Assembly: GCA_027487195.1 (NCBI GenBank)
Contig: JAIYEB010000183.1
Location: forward strand, 1-8,923
Origin: Hyphomicrobiales bacterium
Lineage (GTDB): Bacteria; Pseudomonadota; Alphaproteobacteria; Rhizobiales; UBA4765
DNA length: 8,923 nt
Reading direction: 5' to 3'
Below the pieces are notes generated by a model. That model did no database searches. It was not told the origin of the DNA and saw only the letters and a program-made list of their open reading frames with translations. A program made the translations under genes and the position numbers. This document shows, piece after piece, positions 1 through 5,557 of this stretch; the stretch's first letter is position 1; every line of letters starts with the position of its first letter.

Positions 1-308
1 ACGAGATCAACGCCAAGATCGCCCCATGGGATCTCCGCGCTGGTCTTGTGTTCGCTGAAGCTGAGCTGGCGCCCGCCAATCGAGATATGCTCGCCTGACT
101 GGGCAAATGTGTCGCGCCAACGCCCCTGAATCGAGTCAAACTCGAGGAGATGGGCCGTCGCAGCCAGCCCGCCCTTGATTTCATTGAGGTGAACAATTTC
201 GAGCCGGTTCTGGCCTCTTGGATCGTCTGCCGGGCGTTCTGCAGCCCCGAATGCCGCCCGCAGCGCAAGGCGGCCGATACGGCCCATGCCGTTGATGCCA
301 ACTCTCAT
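1..308 (-). CDS. Glyceraldehyde-3-phosphate dehydrogenase, probably ArsJ-associated (N-terminal part)
   Basis: The minus strand reads without interruption from an ATG at 308 off the left edge (102 complete codons). The N-terminus has the GAPDH NAD-binding motif GINGMGRIGR (residues 4-13) and the family block HLLEFDSIQGRW (53-64), which corresponds to the usual YDSxHG segment. A GGAG six bases upstream supports this start over the in-frame ATG at 320. The NEIKGG stretch after the second beta strand resembles the GAPDH clade encoded beside arsJ. In that system the enzyme uses arsenate to form 1-arseno-3-phosphoglycerate, which the ArsJ permease exports. Residues 21-35 look like a short insertion compared with common GAPDHs. 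The catalytic cysteine and any neighbouring arsJ lie outside the window. A housekeeping or Gap2-type enzyme is the alternative. GAPDH identity is firm; the ArsJ assignment is from remembered family resemblance. Confidence 0.82.
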   Translation of the reverse strand, partial: MRVGINGMGRIGRLALRAAFGAAERPADDPRGQNRLEIVHLNEIKGGLAATAHLLEFDSIQGRWRDTFAQSGEHISIGGRQLSFSEHKTSAEIPWGDLGVDL

Positions 309-346
309 CCCGCACTCCATGATCGCTGGCGTGCCGTTGCATTCGT

Positions 347-664
347 CTATGACAAAGTCATGACAGGGATGGCATCGTCGTAGCGCCCGCCGTGCAGATC
401 GTCCTCGGCGAGCACGTCGGAGGACAGCGCGCCTTGCACATCGAGGTTCGAGACTGCAAGCTCGAGTTGACCCTCGATGGCGGTCGCGGTGAATCCAGAC
501 GCCGCCTTGTAGGTGACGGCGTCGAAGACGAGATCGCGGTCGAAATCTGTAAAGCTCATCACCACGCCGTCGTGGCGATCCACCCGCCAGCAGCGGCACA
601 TCGTGGTGAGCCCGCCCGCAACGTGCGTTGCGAGTGCGGGGGGGCATTCTTCTAGCCCAATCAA
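347..664 (-). pseudogene. 5' remnant of a DUF2163 (GTA/phage tail) gene
   Basis: The reading frame gives about 90 residues resembling the N-terminus of DUF2163 proteins, which are GTA or phage tail-tip/baseplate components: PPALATHVAGG, then CRCWRV, FTDFDRDL, AASGFTAT and DLHGGRYDDA. Similarity stops near 371, and a few unrelated residues lead to a stop at 347. Full-length family members are several hundred residues, so most of the gene is missing. The open frame would need a TTG at 664. The natural start is more likely the ATG at 645-647, which is out of frame because of a run of seven C on the minus strand; with six C it would read MPPALATHV. The truncated end is about 60 bases from the GAPDH start, so a rearrangement joined the two. 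It is non-functional as it stands. Confidence 0.72.
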
Positions 665-673
665 TAAATTGGC

Positions 674-682
674 GGAACGAAG
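674..682 (+). repeat. Direct repeat GGAACGAAG, left copy
   Basis: This 9-bp sequence recurs in the same orientation at 1738-1746. The two copies bracket the DUF2971 gene, and both fall in the gap between the DUF2163 start and the DUF2460 stop. It could be a target-site duplication or a short recombination site. Coincidence is possible at this length. Confidence 0.45.
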
Positions 683-789
683 CTGCTAGCCGCCCCGCGA
701 GAACCATTTGCTACGCAAGGGGCTTGTGTCGTGCATCAATGGTGGCAGAATTCTGCTGACGTGATCTCCGGAAAGAAAGCCGCCGACAA

Positions 790-1686
790 ATGAAAATGCC
801 ACCCTTGTACAAATACCTTAGCGTGCAAGGAGCAAGGCTGACGTTGGGAAATCGTACTTTCAAACACGCAAAGCCGTCAGATTTCAACGACACCGAAGAC
901 CTTTCGATTCAAAGTATCTTTCCAGAGGAAACAGAGGCGGCGCTGAAAAGGCTTTCAATTGGTTCTACAGACGTAATCCTTGCACATCTGAATGAAGTCC
1001 CGACCTGTAGCTCGCCGATGAGGGAGAAGGTCGCCATCCTTCAAAACGTATTCCGGAGGAATCCTGACGCTTCAGCCATCATCAAAGCCGAGATGGCAAA
1101 GGAGGGAGGGGATGAGATTTATAACGTTGAGCACATGCGTGCGAGAGCTGAAGCGTTTGTCCGTGAAATAAACGAATTCATGCAAGGCTATCGCGTACTT
1201 TGCGTGACGAGTCTCAACGACTCCGAAAAAATGTGGTCGGGTTATGCCGAGAACCACAAAGGCATCGCACTGCGGATCGAACCGAATTCGGCTAAGGACT
1301 CGAAATTCCAGCTTTTCCGTCCCGTCACGTACCGCGAGAAGCGACCTCCGCTCTTCGAGGATACGCTAGAATTCATCGCGGGTAGCTTGTTCGGAGACCA
1401 AGAGGCCAAGCGTGAGGCAACGCTCGATAAGATCATATATGCCAAAACACTGAAGTGGGCGCACGAATGCGAATATCGGTTGGCCATACCGATGCTGCAG
1501 GACGAAGAACCTTGGAATACGCTTCCCTATCACCCCGAAGAGTTGACCGAGCTGTATCTGGGCCTTGCAATGGACAAAGCAGATGCTGACGAAATTGTTG
1601 GACTGGCTCTGGGGGTGAATCCAAAAATAATGATCTTTGTAGCCAAGCGAAATGCAAATGGAATTATCGGATTCGATCCGCGCTGA
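790..1686 (+). CDS. DUF2971 domain-containing protein
   Basis: This 298-residue protein has the layout of the DUF2971 family. Near the N-terminus LYKYLSVQGARLTLGNRTF is followed by KPSDFNDTEDL (the F-P-x-x-FND type motif). A central segment CVTSLNDSEKMWSGYAENH is followed by KGIALRIE, matching the family's MWSxYAxxHKG block. A later KTLKWAHECEYRLA matches the K-x-x-W-x-x-E-x-E-x-R block. No signal peptide or membrane segment is evident, so it is probably cytosolic. The biochemical function of the family is not established; members are typically accessory genes. Codon use is noticeably less GC-rich than in all other genes here, which supports recent acquisition. The ribosome site is poor: GGAAAG lies 14 bases before ATG 790, and ATG 796 is an alternative. 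It stands alone, opposite in strand to the tail-gene remnants around it. Confidence 0.85.
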   Translation: MKMPPLYKYLSVQGARLTLGNRTFKHAKPSDFNDTEDLSIQSIFPEETEAALKRLSIGSTDVILAHLNEVPTCSSPMREKVAILQNVFRRNPDASAIIKAEMAKEGGDEIYNVEHMRARAEAFVREINEFMQGYRVLCVTSLNDSEKMWSGYAENHKGIALRIEPNSAKDSKFQLFRPVTYREKRPPLFEDTLEFIAGSLFGDQEAKREATLDKIIYAKTLKWAHECEYRLAIPMLQDEEPWNTLPYHPEELTELYLGLAMDKADADEIVGLALGVNPKIMIFVAKRNANGIIGFDPR

Positions 1687-1737
1687 TGCGGTAACACGAA
1701 TTAATCTTAGAAAAATTGCCTTTCTTGCGAGTAAAAT

Positions 1738-1746
1738 GGAACGAAG
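1738..1746 (+). repeat. Direct repeat GGAACGAAG, right copy
   Basis: This is the second copy of the 9-bp repeat at 674-682. It sits 12 bases beyond the DUF2460 stop codon and marks the right end of the putative insertion. The bases flanking the two copies do not match, so the repeat is exactly 9 bp. Confidence 0.45.
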
Positions 1747-1758
1747 AATCGATGCTGA

Positions 1759-1965
1759 TTATTCTAATACTTCCACGAGGTCGATATTGTTAGCGATCTG
1801 CAAGTCCCAGGCGTTCGCCTGAACCGGCAAGCTGTCGGTGTCGAAACGGACGGGAACGTCGAACTGGAACAACGCGGTCGGCGCTGATCCCGGCGCCGAG
1901 GCAAAGGTGATCCGGCCCGTCTGGTGATCGATCGCGGCAGGCATCGGACACGTCCATGCCGCCAT
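1759..1965 (-). pseudogene. 3' remnant of a DUF2460 (GTA/phage tail) gene
   Basis: From about 1940 down to the TAA at 1759 the frame encodes the C-terminal end of a DUF2460 protein, the class to which GTA gene 12 belongs. The recognisable pieces are AIDHQTGRITFA, then FQFDVPVRFDTDSL and the terminal IDLVEVLE. Only about 60 residues of a roughly 200-residue family remain. The first residues of the open frame (from the ATG at 1965) are not DUF2460: they are an out-of-frame reading of the IS3 orfA remnant that truncates the gene near 1940. In GTA and related prophage clusters DUF2460 directly precedes DUF2163, and the remnant at 347-664 has the matching order and strand. Both are therefore pieces of one former module. 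Confidence 0.7.
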
Positions 1966-2100
1966 ACCTCGCCTTAAACTTGTAGAAGGTCGCCTTGTTG
2001 ATCCCTTGCGTCCGGCAGAAATCAGCCCTCTTTGCCCCGGCCTACTGCTCCTTCAGCATCCCAATGATCTGTTCCCACCAAACCGGACCGTTTTGACTGG
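1940..2100 (-). pseudogene. IS3-family transposase OrfA remnant
   Basis: Read on the minus strand, one frame gives EQIIGMLKEQ, a stop codon, then AGAKRADFCRTQGINKATFY, KFKARYGGMDVSDA. This matches the helix-turn-helix start of IS3-family OrfA proteins (consensus EQIIGxLKExEAGxKxADLCRKHGISxATFYxWKAKYGGMDVSDA). An internal TAG, an apparent indel before EQII and the loss of everything after DVSDA make it a pseudogene. The break at 1940 is a clean junction to the DUF2460 remnant, so an insertion or IS-mediated deletion probably removed the rest of the tail gene. I could not identify terminal inverted repeats. Confidence 0.75.
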
Positions 2101-2125
2101 CAACCCGGCTCAGAGGACTGCAAAC

Positions 2126-2142
2126 CCTGCAAGGATCGCAGG
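2126..2142 (-). terminator. Weak hairpin downstream of the acyl-CoA dehydrogenase
   Basis: CCTGC and GCAGG form a 5-bp stem with a 7-base loop about 35 bases past the acyl-CoA dehydrogenase stop. It is followed on the minus strand only by GTTTG, not a proper U tract. It is the best candidate I see for ending the operon, but it is weak. The rest of 2101-2177 shows nothing recognisable. Confidence 0.2.
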
Positions 2143-2177
2143 CGTCTGTGGCAACACGCGCATGATGAGTTCAAATC

Positions 2178-3326
2178 TCAGCCCAGAGCGCGGGCAATCA
2201 CAATCTTCTGAACCTCGCTCGCGCCTTCATAGATCCTGAGCGCGCGCACCTCGCGATAGAGTTCCTCCACCTTGACGCCGCGCGTGACCCCAAGCCCGCC
2301 GAACAGCTGGACGGCGCGGTCAATCACGACCTGCGCGGTTTCGGTCGCCATCAGCTTGGCCATGGCAGCTTCTTTGGTCACGCGAGGTGCGCCATGGTCC
2401 TTCACGTATCCCGCGCGTGCAATGAGGAGGGCTGCCGCATCAAGCTCGGCTGCCGACTGGCCAATGCTGGCTTGTGTGAGCTGGAGATCACCAAGCGTTC
2501 CGCCGAACATCTTGCGGGTTCGCGCCCGCTCGCGCGCCTCATCAAGGGCCCGCATGCCAAAACCCAGCGCGGCTGCGCCAACGGTGGTGCGAAACACGTC
2601 GAGCACGCTCATGGCGATCTTGAAGCCTTCGCCTGCCTGTCCGATCAACGCATCAGCGGGAAGCCGGCAGGCCTCAAACTTCAGGGTTGCGAGCGGGTGC
2701 GGGGCAATCACATCGATCCGCTCGGCAATCGTCAGGCCTTCGATGGTGGCCGGCACGATGAAGGCGGACAGTCCGCGTGCGCCCGGCGCCTCGCCGGTGC
2801 GTGCAAACACCACATACTGGTCTGCAATGCCCCCGTTCGAGATCCAGGTCTTGGTGCCATCAAGGCGCCAGCCAGCACCATCGCGGCTTGCAGTCGTGGA
2901 TAGGGCTGCAACGTCAGATCCCGCATCGGGTTCAGACAAGGCAAACGCGGCAATCGCTGTTCCTGCGCGCGCACCCGGCAGCCAGCGCGCCTTTTGCTCC
3001 GGCGTCCCGAACAGCGTCAGCGCACCGGATCCAAGCCCCTGCATGGCAAAGGCAAAGTCAGCAAGGCCGGAGTGATAGCCAAGGCCTGCGCGAATGATTG
3101 ACAGACCTCTGACGTCAAGCTTCGGGACCGCGCCGCCGTCTTCAGGCACAGCCCAGTCCAGCAATCCAGATTGCCCAAGGCGCGAAACAAGCGCCCGGCA
3201 CGACGCATCAACATCATGATGGTCCACAAGGCTGAGTGAGGCGCGTCCCGCACCATCGACCATCGCGGCGAGTGCCCGGTGGCGATCATCAAACAGCGGC
3301 AGCGACAAAAGCTCGGCTGAGATCAT
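2178..3326 (-). CDS. Acyl-CoA dehydrogenase
   Basis: This 382-residue FAD flavoprotein is of normal family length. It would oxidise an acyl-CoA at the alpha-beta bond and pass electrons to ETF. Visible hallmarks are ALSEPDAGSD (129-138), the FAD/substrate motif WRLDGTKTWISNGGIAD (153-169), LFGGLGVTRG and YREVRALRIYEGASEVQKI near the C-terminus. E367 in RIYEGASE is the likely catalytic base. The N-terminal LPLFDDRHRALAA matches a subgroup annotated with aromatic-CoA and beta-oxidation clusters, which supports the ATG at 3326 although its ribosome site is weak. It is the last gene of the minus-strand operon, 72 bases after the crotonase-family gene. Its substrate is probably an alicyclic or opened-ring CoA thioester made by the divergent monooxygenase/reductase; that is inferred from context. 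Confidence 0.9.
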   Translation of the reverse strand: MISAELLSLPLFDDRHRALAAMVDGAGRASLSLVDHHDVDASCRALVSRLGQSGLLDWAVPEDGGAVPKLDVRGLSIIRAGLGYHSGLADFAFAMQGLGSGALTLFGTPEQKARWLPGARAGTAIAAFALSEPDAGSDVAALSTTASRDGAGWRLDGTKTWISNGGIADQYVVFARTGEAPGARGLSAFIVPATIEGLTIAERIDVIAPHPLATLKFEACRLPADALIGQAGEGFKIAMSVLDVFRTTVGAAALGFGMRALDEARERARTRKMFGGTLGDLQLTQASIGQSAAELDAAALLIARAGYVKDHGAPRVTKEAAMAKLMATETAQVVIDRAVQLFGGLGVTRGVKVEELYREVRALRIYEGASEVQKIVIARALG

Positions 3327-3344
3327 GCCAGTGGTCCAATTCTG

Positions 3345-3385
3345 ACATTCGAACTGGCGATTGCCTCAAGGCGGGATCCGAATGT
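3345..3385 (-). promoter_or_regulatory. Nested inverted repeats between two operon genes
   Basis: ACATTCG (3345-3351) pairs with CGAATGT (3379-3385), and a smaller GCCTCAAGGC (3363-3372) lies in the loop. The structure fills much of the 72-base gap between the crotonase-family and acyl-CoA dehydrogenase genes, the only real gap in an otherwise overlapping or abutting operon. It could be a transcript-processing or stability hairpin, or an operator for an internal promoter. There is no U tract, so termination is unlikely. Confidence 0.3.
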
Positions 3386-3398
3386 GAAATTCATTCCG

Positions 3399-4223
3399 CT
3401 AGTCCCCGCCGAAGATCGGCTTTTGTTTTGCGGCAAAAGCCTCGAAGGCGCGGCGGAAATCGTTGGTCTTCATGCAAAGCGCCTGGGCAATCGCTTCCGC
3501 CTCGATGGCATCGTTGATGGACATGGCCCATTCCATGGCGATCATCCGCTTGGTCACGCCATTTGCGAATGTTGGCCCCGCCAGGAGGTCGCGGGCATAG
3601 AGTGTGGCATCCGCGAGAACCTTTTCTGGGTCCGCAAGGCGATTGAAGAAGCCCCAACGCTCGCCCTCGATGCCGCCCATGACGCGCCCGGTGTAAAGCA
3701 GGTCGCTCGCGCGCCCGAGACCCACAATCCGCGGCAGCATGGCGCAAGCACCCATGTCGCAGCCGGCAAGGCCGACCTTGTTGAACAGGAACGCGACCTT
3801 GGTCCGCTCTGTGCCGATCCGGATGTCGGAGGCCATGGCAATGATAGCACCGGCGCCAACGCATACGCCGTCGATCGCCGCAATGATGGGTTGCGGGCAG
3901 GCCCGCATTTCCTTGATCAAGGCGCCCGTCAATTCCGTGAAGGCCAGCAGGTCTGGCACGCTCATGGTTGTCAGCGGCTCGATGATTTCGAACACGTCTC
4001 CGCCCGAGCAGAAATTCCCGCCTGCACCGGTCACAACCACCGCGTGAACGTCTGGGTCCTTCTGCAGGGAATGAAAGAACGCGCCGAGTTCCGTGTAGCT
4101 CTCGAACGTCAGCGGGTTCTTCTTGTCGGGGCGGTTCAGGGTCACGGTTGCAAGACCATCAACGACGGTCAGGCTGAAATGTTCGGCAGTGCGCACGGGC
4201 GCTGGACGTGGCAGGCGGCTCAT
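3399..4223 (-). CDS. Enoyl-CoA hydratase/isomerase (crotonase) family protein
   Basis: This 274-residue protein has the crotonase fold signatures: GNFCSGGD (69-76) supplies the first oxyanion-hole strand, and GVCVGAGAIIAMASD (119-133) the second. VGLAGCDMGACAMLPRIVG follows at 150-168. By alignment to rat mitochondrial hydratase, the two catalytic glutamates (Glu144, Glu164) correspond to I127 and F147, so classical hydratase chemistry looks unlikely. D156 sits where dienoyl-CoA isomerase and 4-chlorobenzoyl-CoA dehalogenase carry an important aspartate. It may be an isomerase or a hydrolase acting on an alicyclic CoA ester; the exact reaction is unknown. Its start overlaps the MarR stop in an ATGA, implying translational coupling. 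It would be annotated by default as enoyl-CoA hydratase. Confidence 0.88.
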   Translation of the reverse strand: MSRLPRPAPVRTAEHFSLTVVDGLATVTLNRPDKKNPLTFESYTELGAFFHSLQKDPDVHAVVVTGAGGNFCSGGDVFEIIEPLTTMSVPDLLAFTELTGALIKEMRACPQPIIAAIDGVCVGAGAIIAMASDIRIGTERTKVAFLFNKVGLAGCDMGACAMLPRIVGLGRASDLLYTGRVMGGIEGERWGFFNRLADPEKVLADATLYARDLLAGPTFANGVTKRMIAMEWAMSINDAIEAEAIAQALCMKTNDFRRAFEAFAAKQKPIFGGD

Positions 4224-4726
4224 GTCGGGTCCTTTTGCATTCCGCTTCGGACCGAGCGCTTGAGGCGGCCAAGCTGCGCCATGAGCTGGTCGAGGTCAGC
4301 TTGTTCAATGTCGCCCATCAACTCGGCAATCCAGGCCTCATGGGCTTCGGCCATCTTTTCAAACTCGGCAATGCCGGCCTCGGTCAGGCGCACAAGCACA
4401 GCCCTCTTGTCCAGCGGGCTCGCGCGCCGTTCGACCATTCCCTGTTCAGCCAGAACCTCGACGAGCGACGTGACGTTGCCATTTGTCACCATCATCCGGC
4501 GGGAGAGTTCTCCGAGCGAAACATCGCGCACGGCCTTGTGCAGCTGGGCCATCAGGTCAAAGCGCGGCAAAGTCACGTCAAACTGCTCACGAAGACGGCG
4601 GCGGATTTCGGTTTCGATCAGGTTGGTGCACGTCAAAAGCCTGAGCCACAGCCGCACCTCCGACTTGTGGTCGCGCGGGCGTTCCATTGCCTTGGTTTCG
4701 GCGTCAATCACAGCGCCTTCGGCCAT
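4220..4726 (-). CDS. MarR-family transcriptional regulator
   Basis: This 168-residue winged-helix protein has a dimerisation helix early (WLRLLTCTNLIETEI) and a recognition region LGELSRRMMVTNGNVTSLVE (71-90). The wing is RRASPLDKRAVLVRLT (100-115), with the conserved D106-x-R108. I chose the ATG at 4726 because GGAGAGG lies seven bases upstream; an upstream TTG at 4732 overlaps the SDR stop and is less likely. It starts two bases after the SDR gene and overlaps the crotonase-family gene by ATGA, so it is co-transcribed with the enzymes it probably controls. MarR proteins in aromatic-CoA degradation loci are usually repressors relieved by the CoA thioester. That ligand here is an inference, as is binding to the palindrome at 5497-5512. 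Confidence 0.9.
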   Translation of the reverse strand: MAEGAVIDAETKAMERPRDHKSEVRLWLRLLTCTNLIETEIRRRLREQFDVTLPRFDLMAQLHKAVRDVSLGELSRRMMVTNGNVTSLVEVLAEQGMVERRASPLDKRAVLVRLTEAGIAEFEKMAEAHEAWIAELMGDIEQADLDQLMAQLGRLKRSVRSGMQKDPT

Positions 4727-4728
4727 CG

Positions 4729-5445
4729 TCAAACCTCTCCCCCTGCCACCGGAAGGGCAACGCCATTGACGGCACCTGCATCGTCGCCAACGAGATATGC
4801 AACCGCCGCAGCAACTTCCTGCGGTTGAATCATCCGGTTCAGCGGGTTGGAACGCGACAGCTCGGCACGTGCCTCGGCCTCGCTTCGACCGGTCTTGGCC
4901 ATGATCTTTTCAACGGATGTCGACACAAGGTCAGTCTCGGTAAAGCCCGGGCAGACCGCATTCACGGTCACACCGGACTTCGCAACCTCAAGCGCAAGCG
5001 CGCGGGTCAGGCCCACAAGCCCATGCTTGGCCGCAACGTAGGCTGCAACATACGGGTAGCCTTTCAGCCCCGCCGTTGACGCGATGTTGATGATCCGGCC
5101 CCAGCCCTTTGCTGTCATGGCCGGGAGCACGAGGCGGCTGGCGATGAAAGCCGCTTCGAGGTTAAGCGCCAACATGCGTCTCAAAAGCGCCTGATCCTGA
5201 CGTGCAAACGGCGCGCTTTCGGCTGCGCCTGCGTTGTTCACCAGCACATCGATCGCCTCTAGGGGCGCAAGGGCTGCGCTGAGCGCCGCCTCATCGGTGA
5301 CATCAACCGCAAGATGTGTTGCACCAGCAGGCCCGGTTCCCGACCGCGAGATCGTGGTCACGCGATGGCCGTCGGCGAGCAGTCGCGACGCAATTGCAGC
5401 GCCAATTCCCCGCGAACCTCCCGTCACCAGAACGTGCCGAACCAT
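4729..5445 (-). CDS. SDR family NAD(P)-dependent oxidoreductase
   Basis: This 238-residue classical short-chain dehydrogenase has the cofactor motif TGGSRGIG (8-15), NNAG (70-73), N95, S123, and the catalytic pair Y136 and K140 (YVAAK). The C-terminal VNGVALPVAGGEV resembles the usual FabG-like substrate-loop end. It most likely interconverts a hydroxyl and a keto group on a CoA thioester, acting as the 3-hydroxyacyl-CoA dehydrogenase step of this pathway; this role comes from context. It is the first gene of the minus-strand operon, with AAGGGG shortly before ATG 5445. The MarR gene follows after two bases. FabG-type acyl-carrier reductase activity is an alternative, but the catabolic neighbours argue against it. 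Confidence 0.9.
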   Translation of the reverse strand: MVRHVLVTGGSRGIGAAIASRLLADGHRVTTISRSGTGPAGATHLAVDVTDEAALSAALAPLEAIDVLVNNAGAAESAPFARQDQALLRRMLALNLEAAFIASRLVLPAMTAKGWGRIINIASTAGLKGYPYVAAYVAAKHGLVGLTRALALEVAKSGVTVNAVCPGFTETDLVSTSVEKIMAKTGRSEAEARAELSRSNPLNRMIQPQEVAAAVAYLVGDDAGAVNGVALPVAGGEV

Positions 5446-5484
5446 GTTGTCCCCTTCGCAAACCTGCGCGCCGAAGCGTCACGG

Positions 5485-5512
5485 TTGTACGGAAGCATTT
5501 TAAGGCTAAAAT
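5485..5512 (+). promoter_or_regulatory. Possible promoter of the monooxygenase/reductase gene
   Basis: TTGTAC (5485-5490) and TAAAAT (5507-5512) are separated by 16 bases, giving a plausible sigma-70-like pair in the divergent spacer. The -10 is good and the -35 mediocre. It would place the transcript start about 40 bases before ATG 5558. Confidence 0.35.
5497..5512. promoter_or_regulatory. Palindrome, candidate MarR operator
   Basis: ATTTTA and TAAAAT form a perfect 6-bp inverted repeat around AGGC. It is the only AT-rich palindrome in the 112-bp spacer between the SDR gene and the divergent fusion gene. It overlaps the possible -10 element of the plus-strand gene, and its left arm could serve as a -10 for the minus-strand operon. 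One MarR dimer bound here could repress both transcripts. Confidence 0.45.
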
Positions 5513-5557
5513 ATCTCCCGTCGAGCCCTGTCGGGCACGCGACGTTTGGAGGCGGAC

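Larger units (their letters stand above)
683..1746. mobile_element. Putative inserted segment carrying the DUF2971 gene
   Basis: This segment lies between DUF2460 and DUF2163 remnants, two genes normally adjacent in GTA/phage tail modules. It ends with the second copy of GGAACGAAG. Removing 683-1746 leaves about 50 bp between the DUF2460 stop and the likely DUF2163 start, a natural spacing. The DNA is visibly more AT-rich than its surroundings. I see no transposase, integrase or terminal inverted repeats, so the mechanism is unknown. The stretch 683-789 before the gene contains only a small palindrome, TTGCTACGCAA (708-718), and 1687-1737 is AT-rich with no clear terminator. Confidence 0.45.

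Noticed and set aside
708..718. TTGCTACGCAA palindrome as an operator or recombination site
   Set aside because: Arms are only 4 bp and there is no second copy or associated gene. Too weak to claim.
2272..3075. 267-codon open frame on the plus strand
   Set aside because: Antisense to the acyl-CoA dehydrogenase, low complexity (Ala/Ser/Pro/Arg), with no motifs.
3384..4769. 461-codon open frame on the plus strand
   Set aside because: It lies antisense to the crotonase-family and MarR genes. Its translation has no recognisable domain and is rich in residues typical of GC-rich shadow frames.
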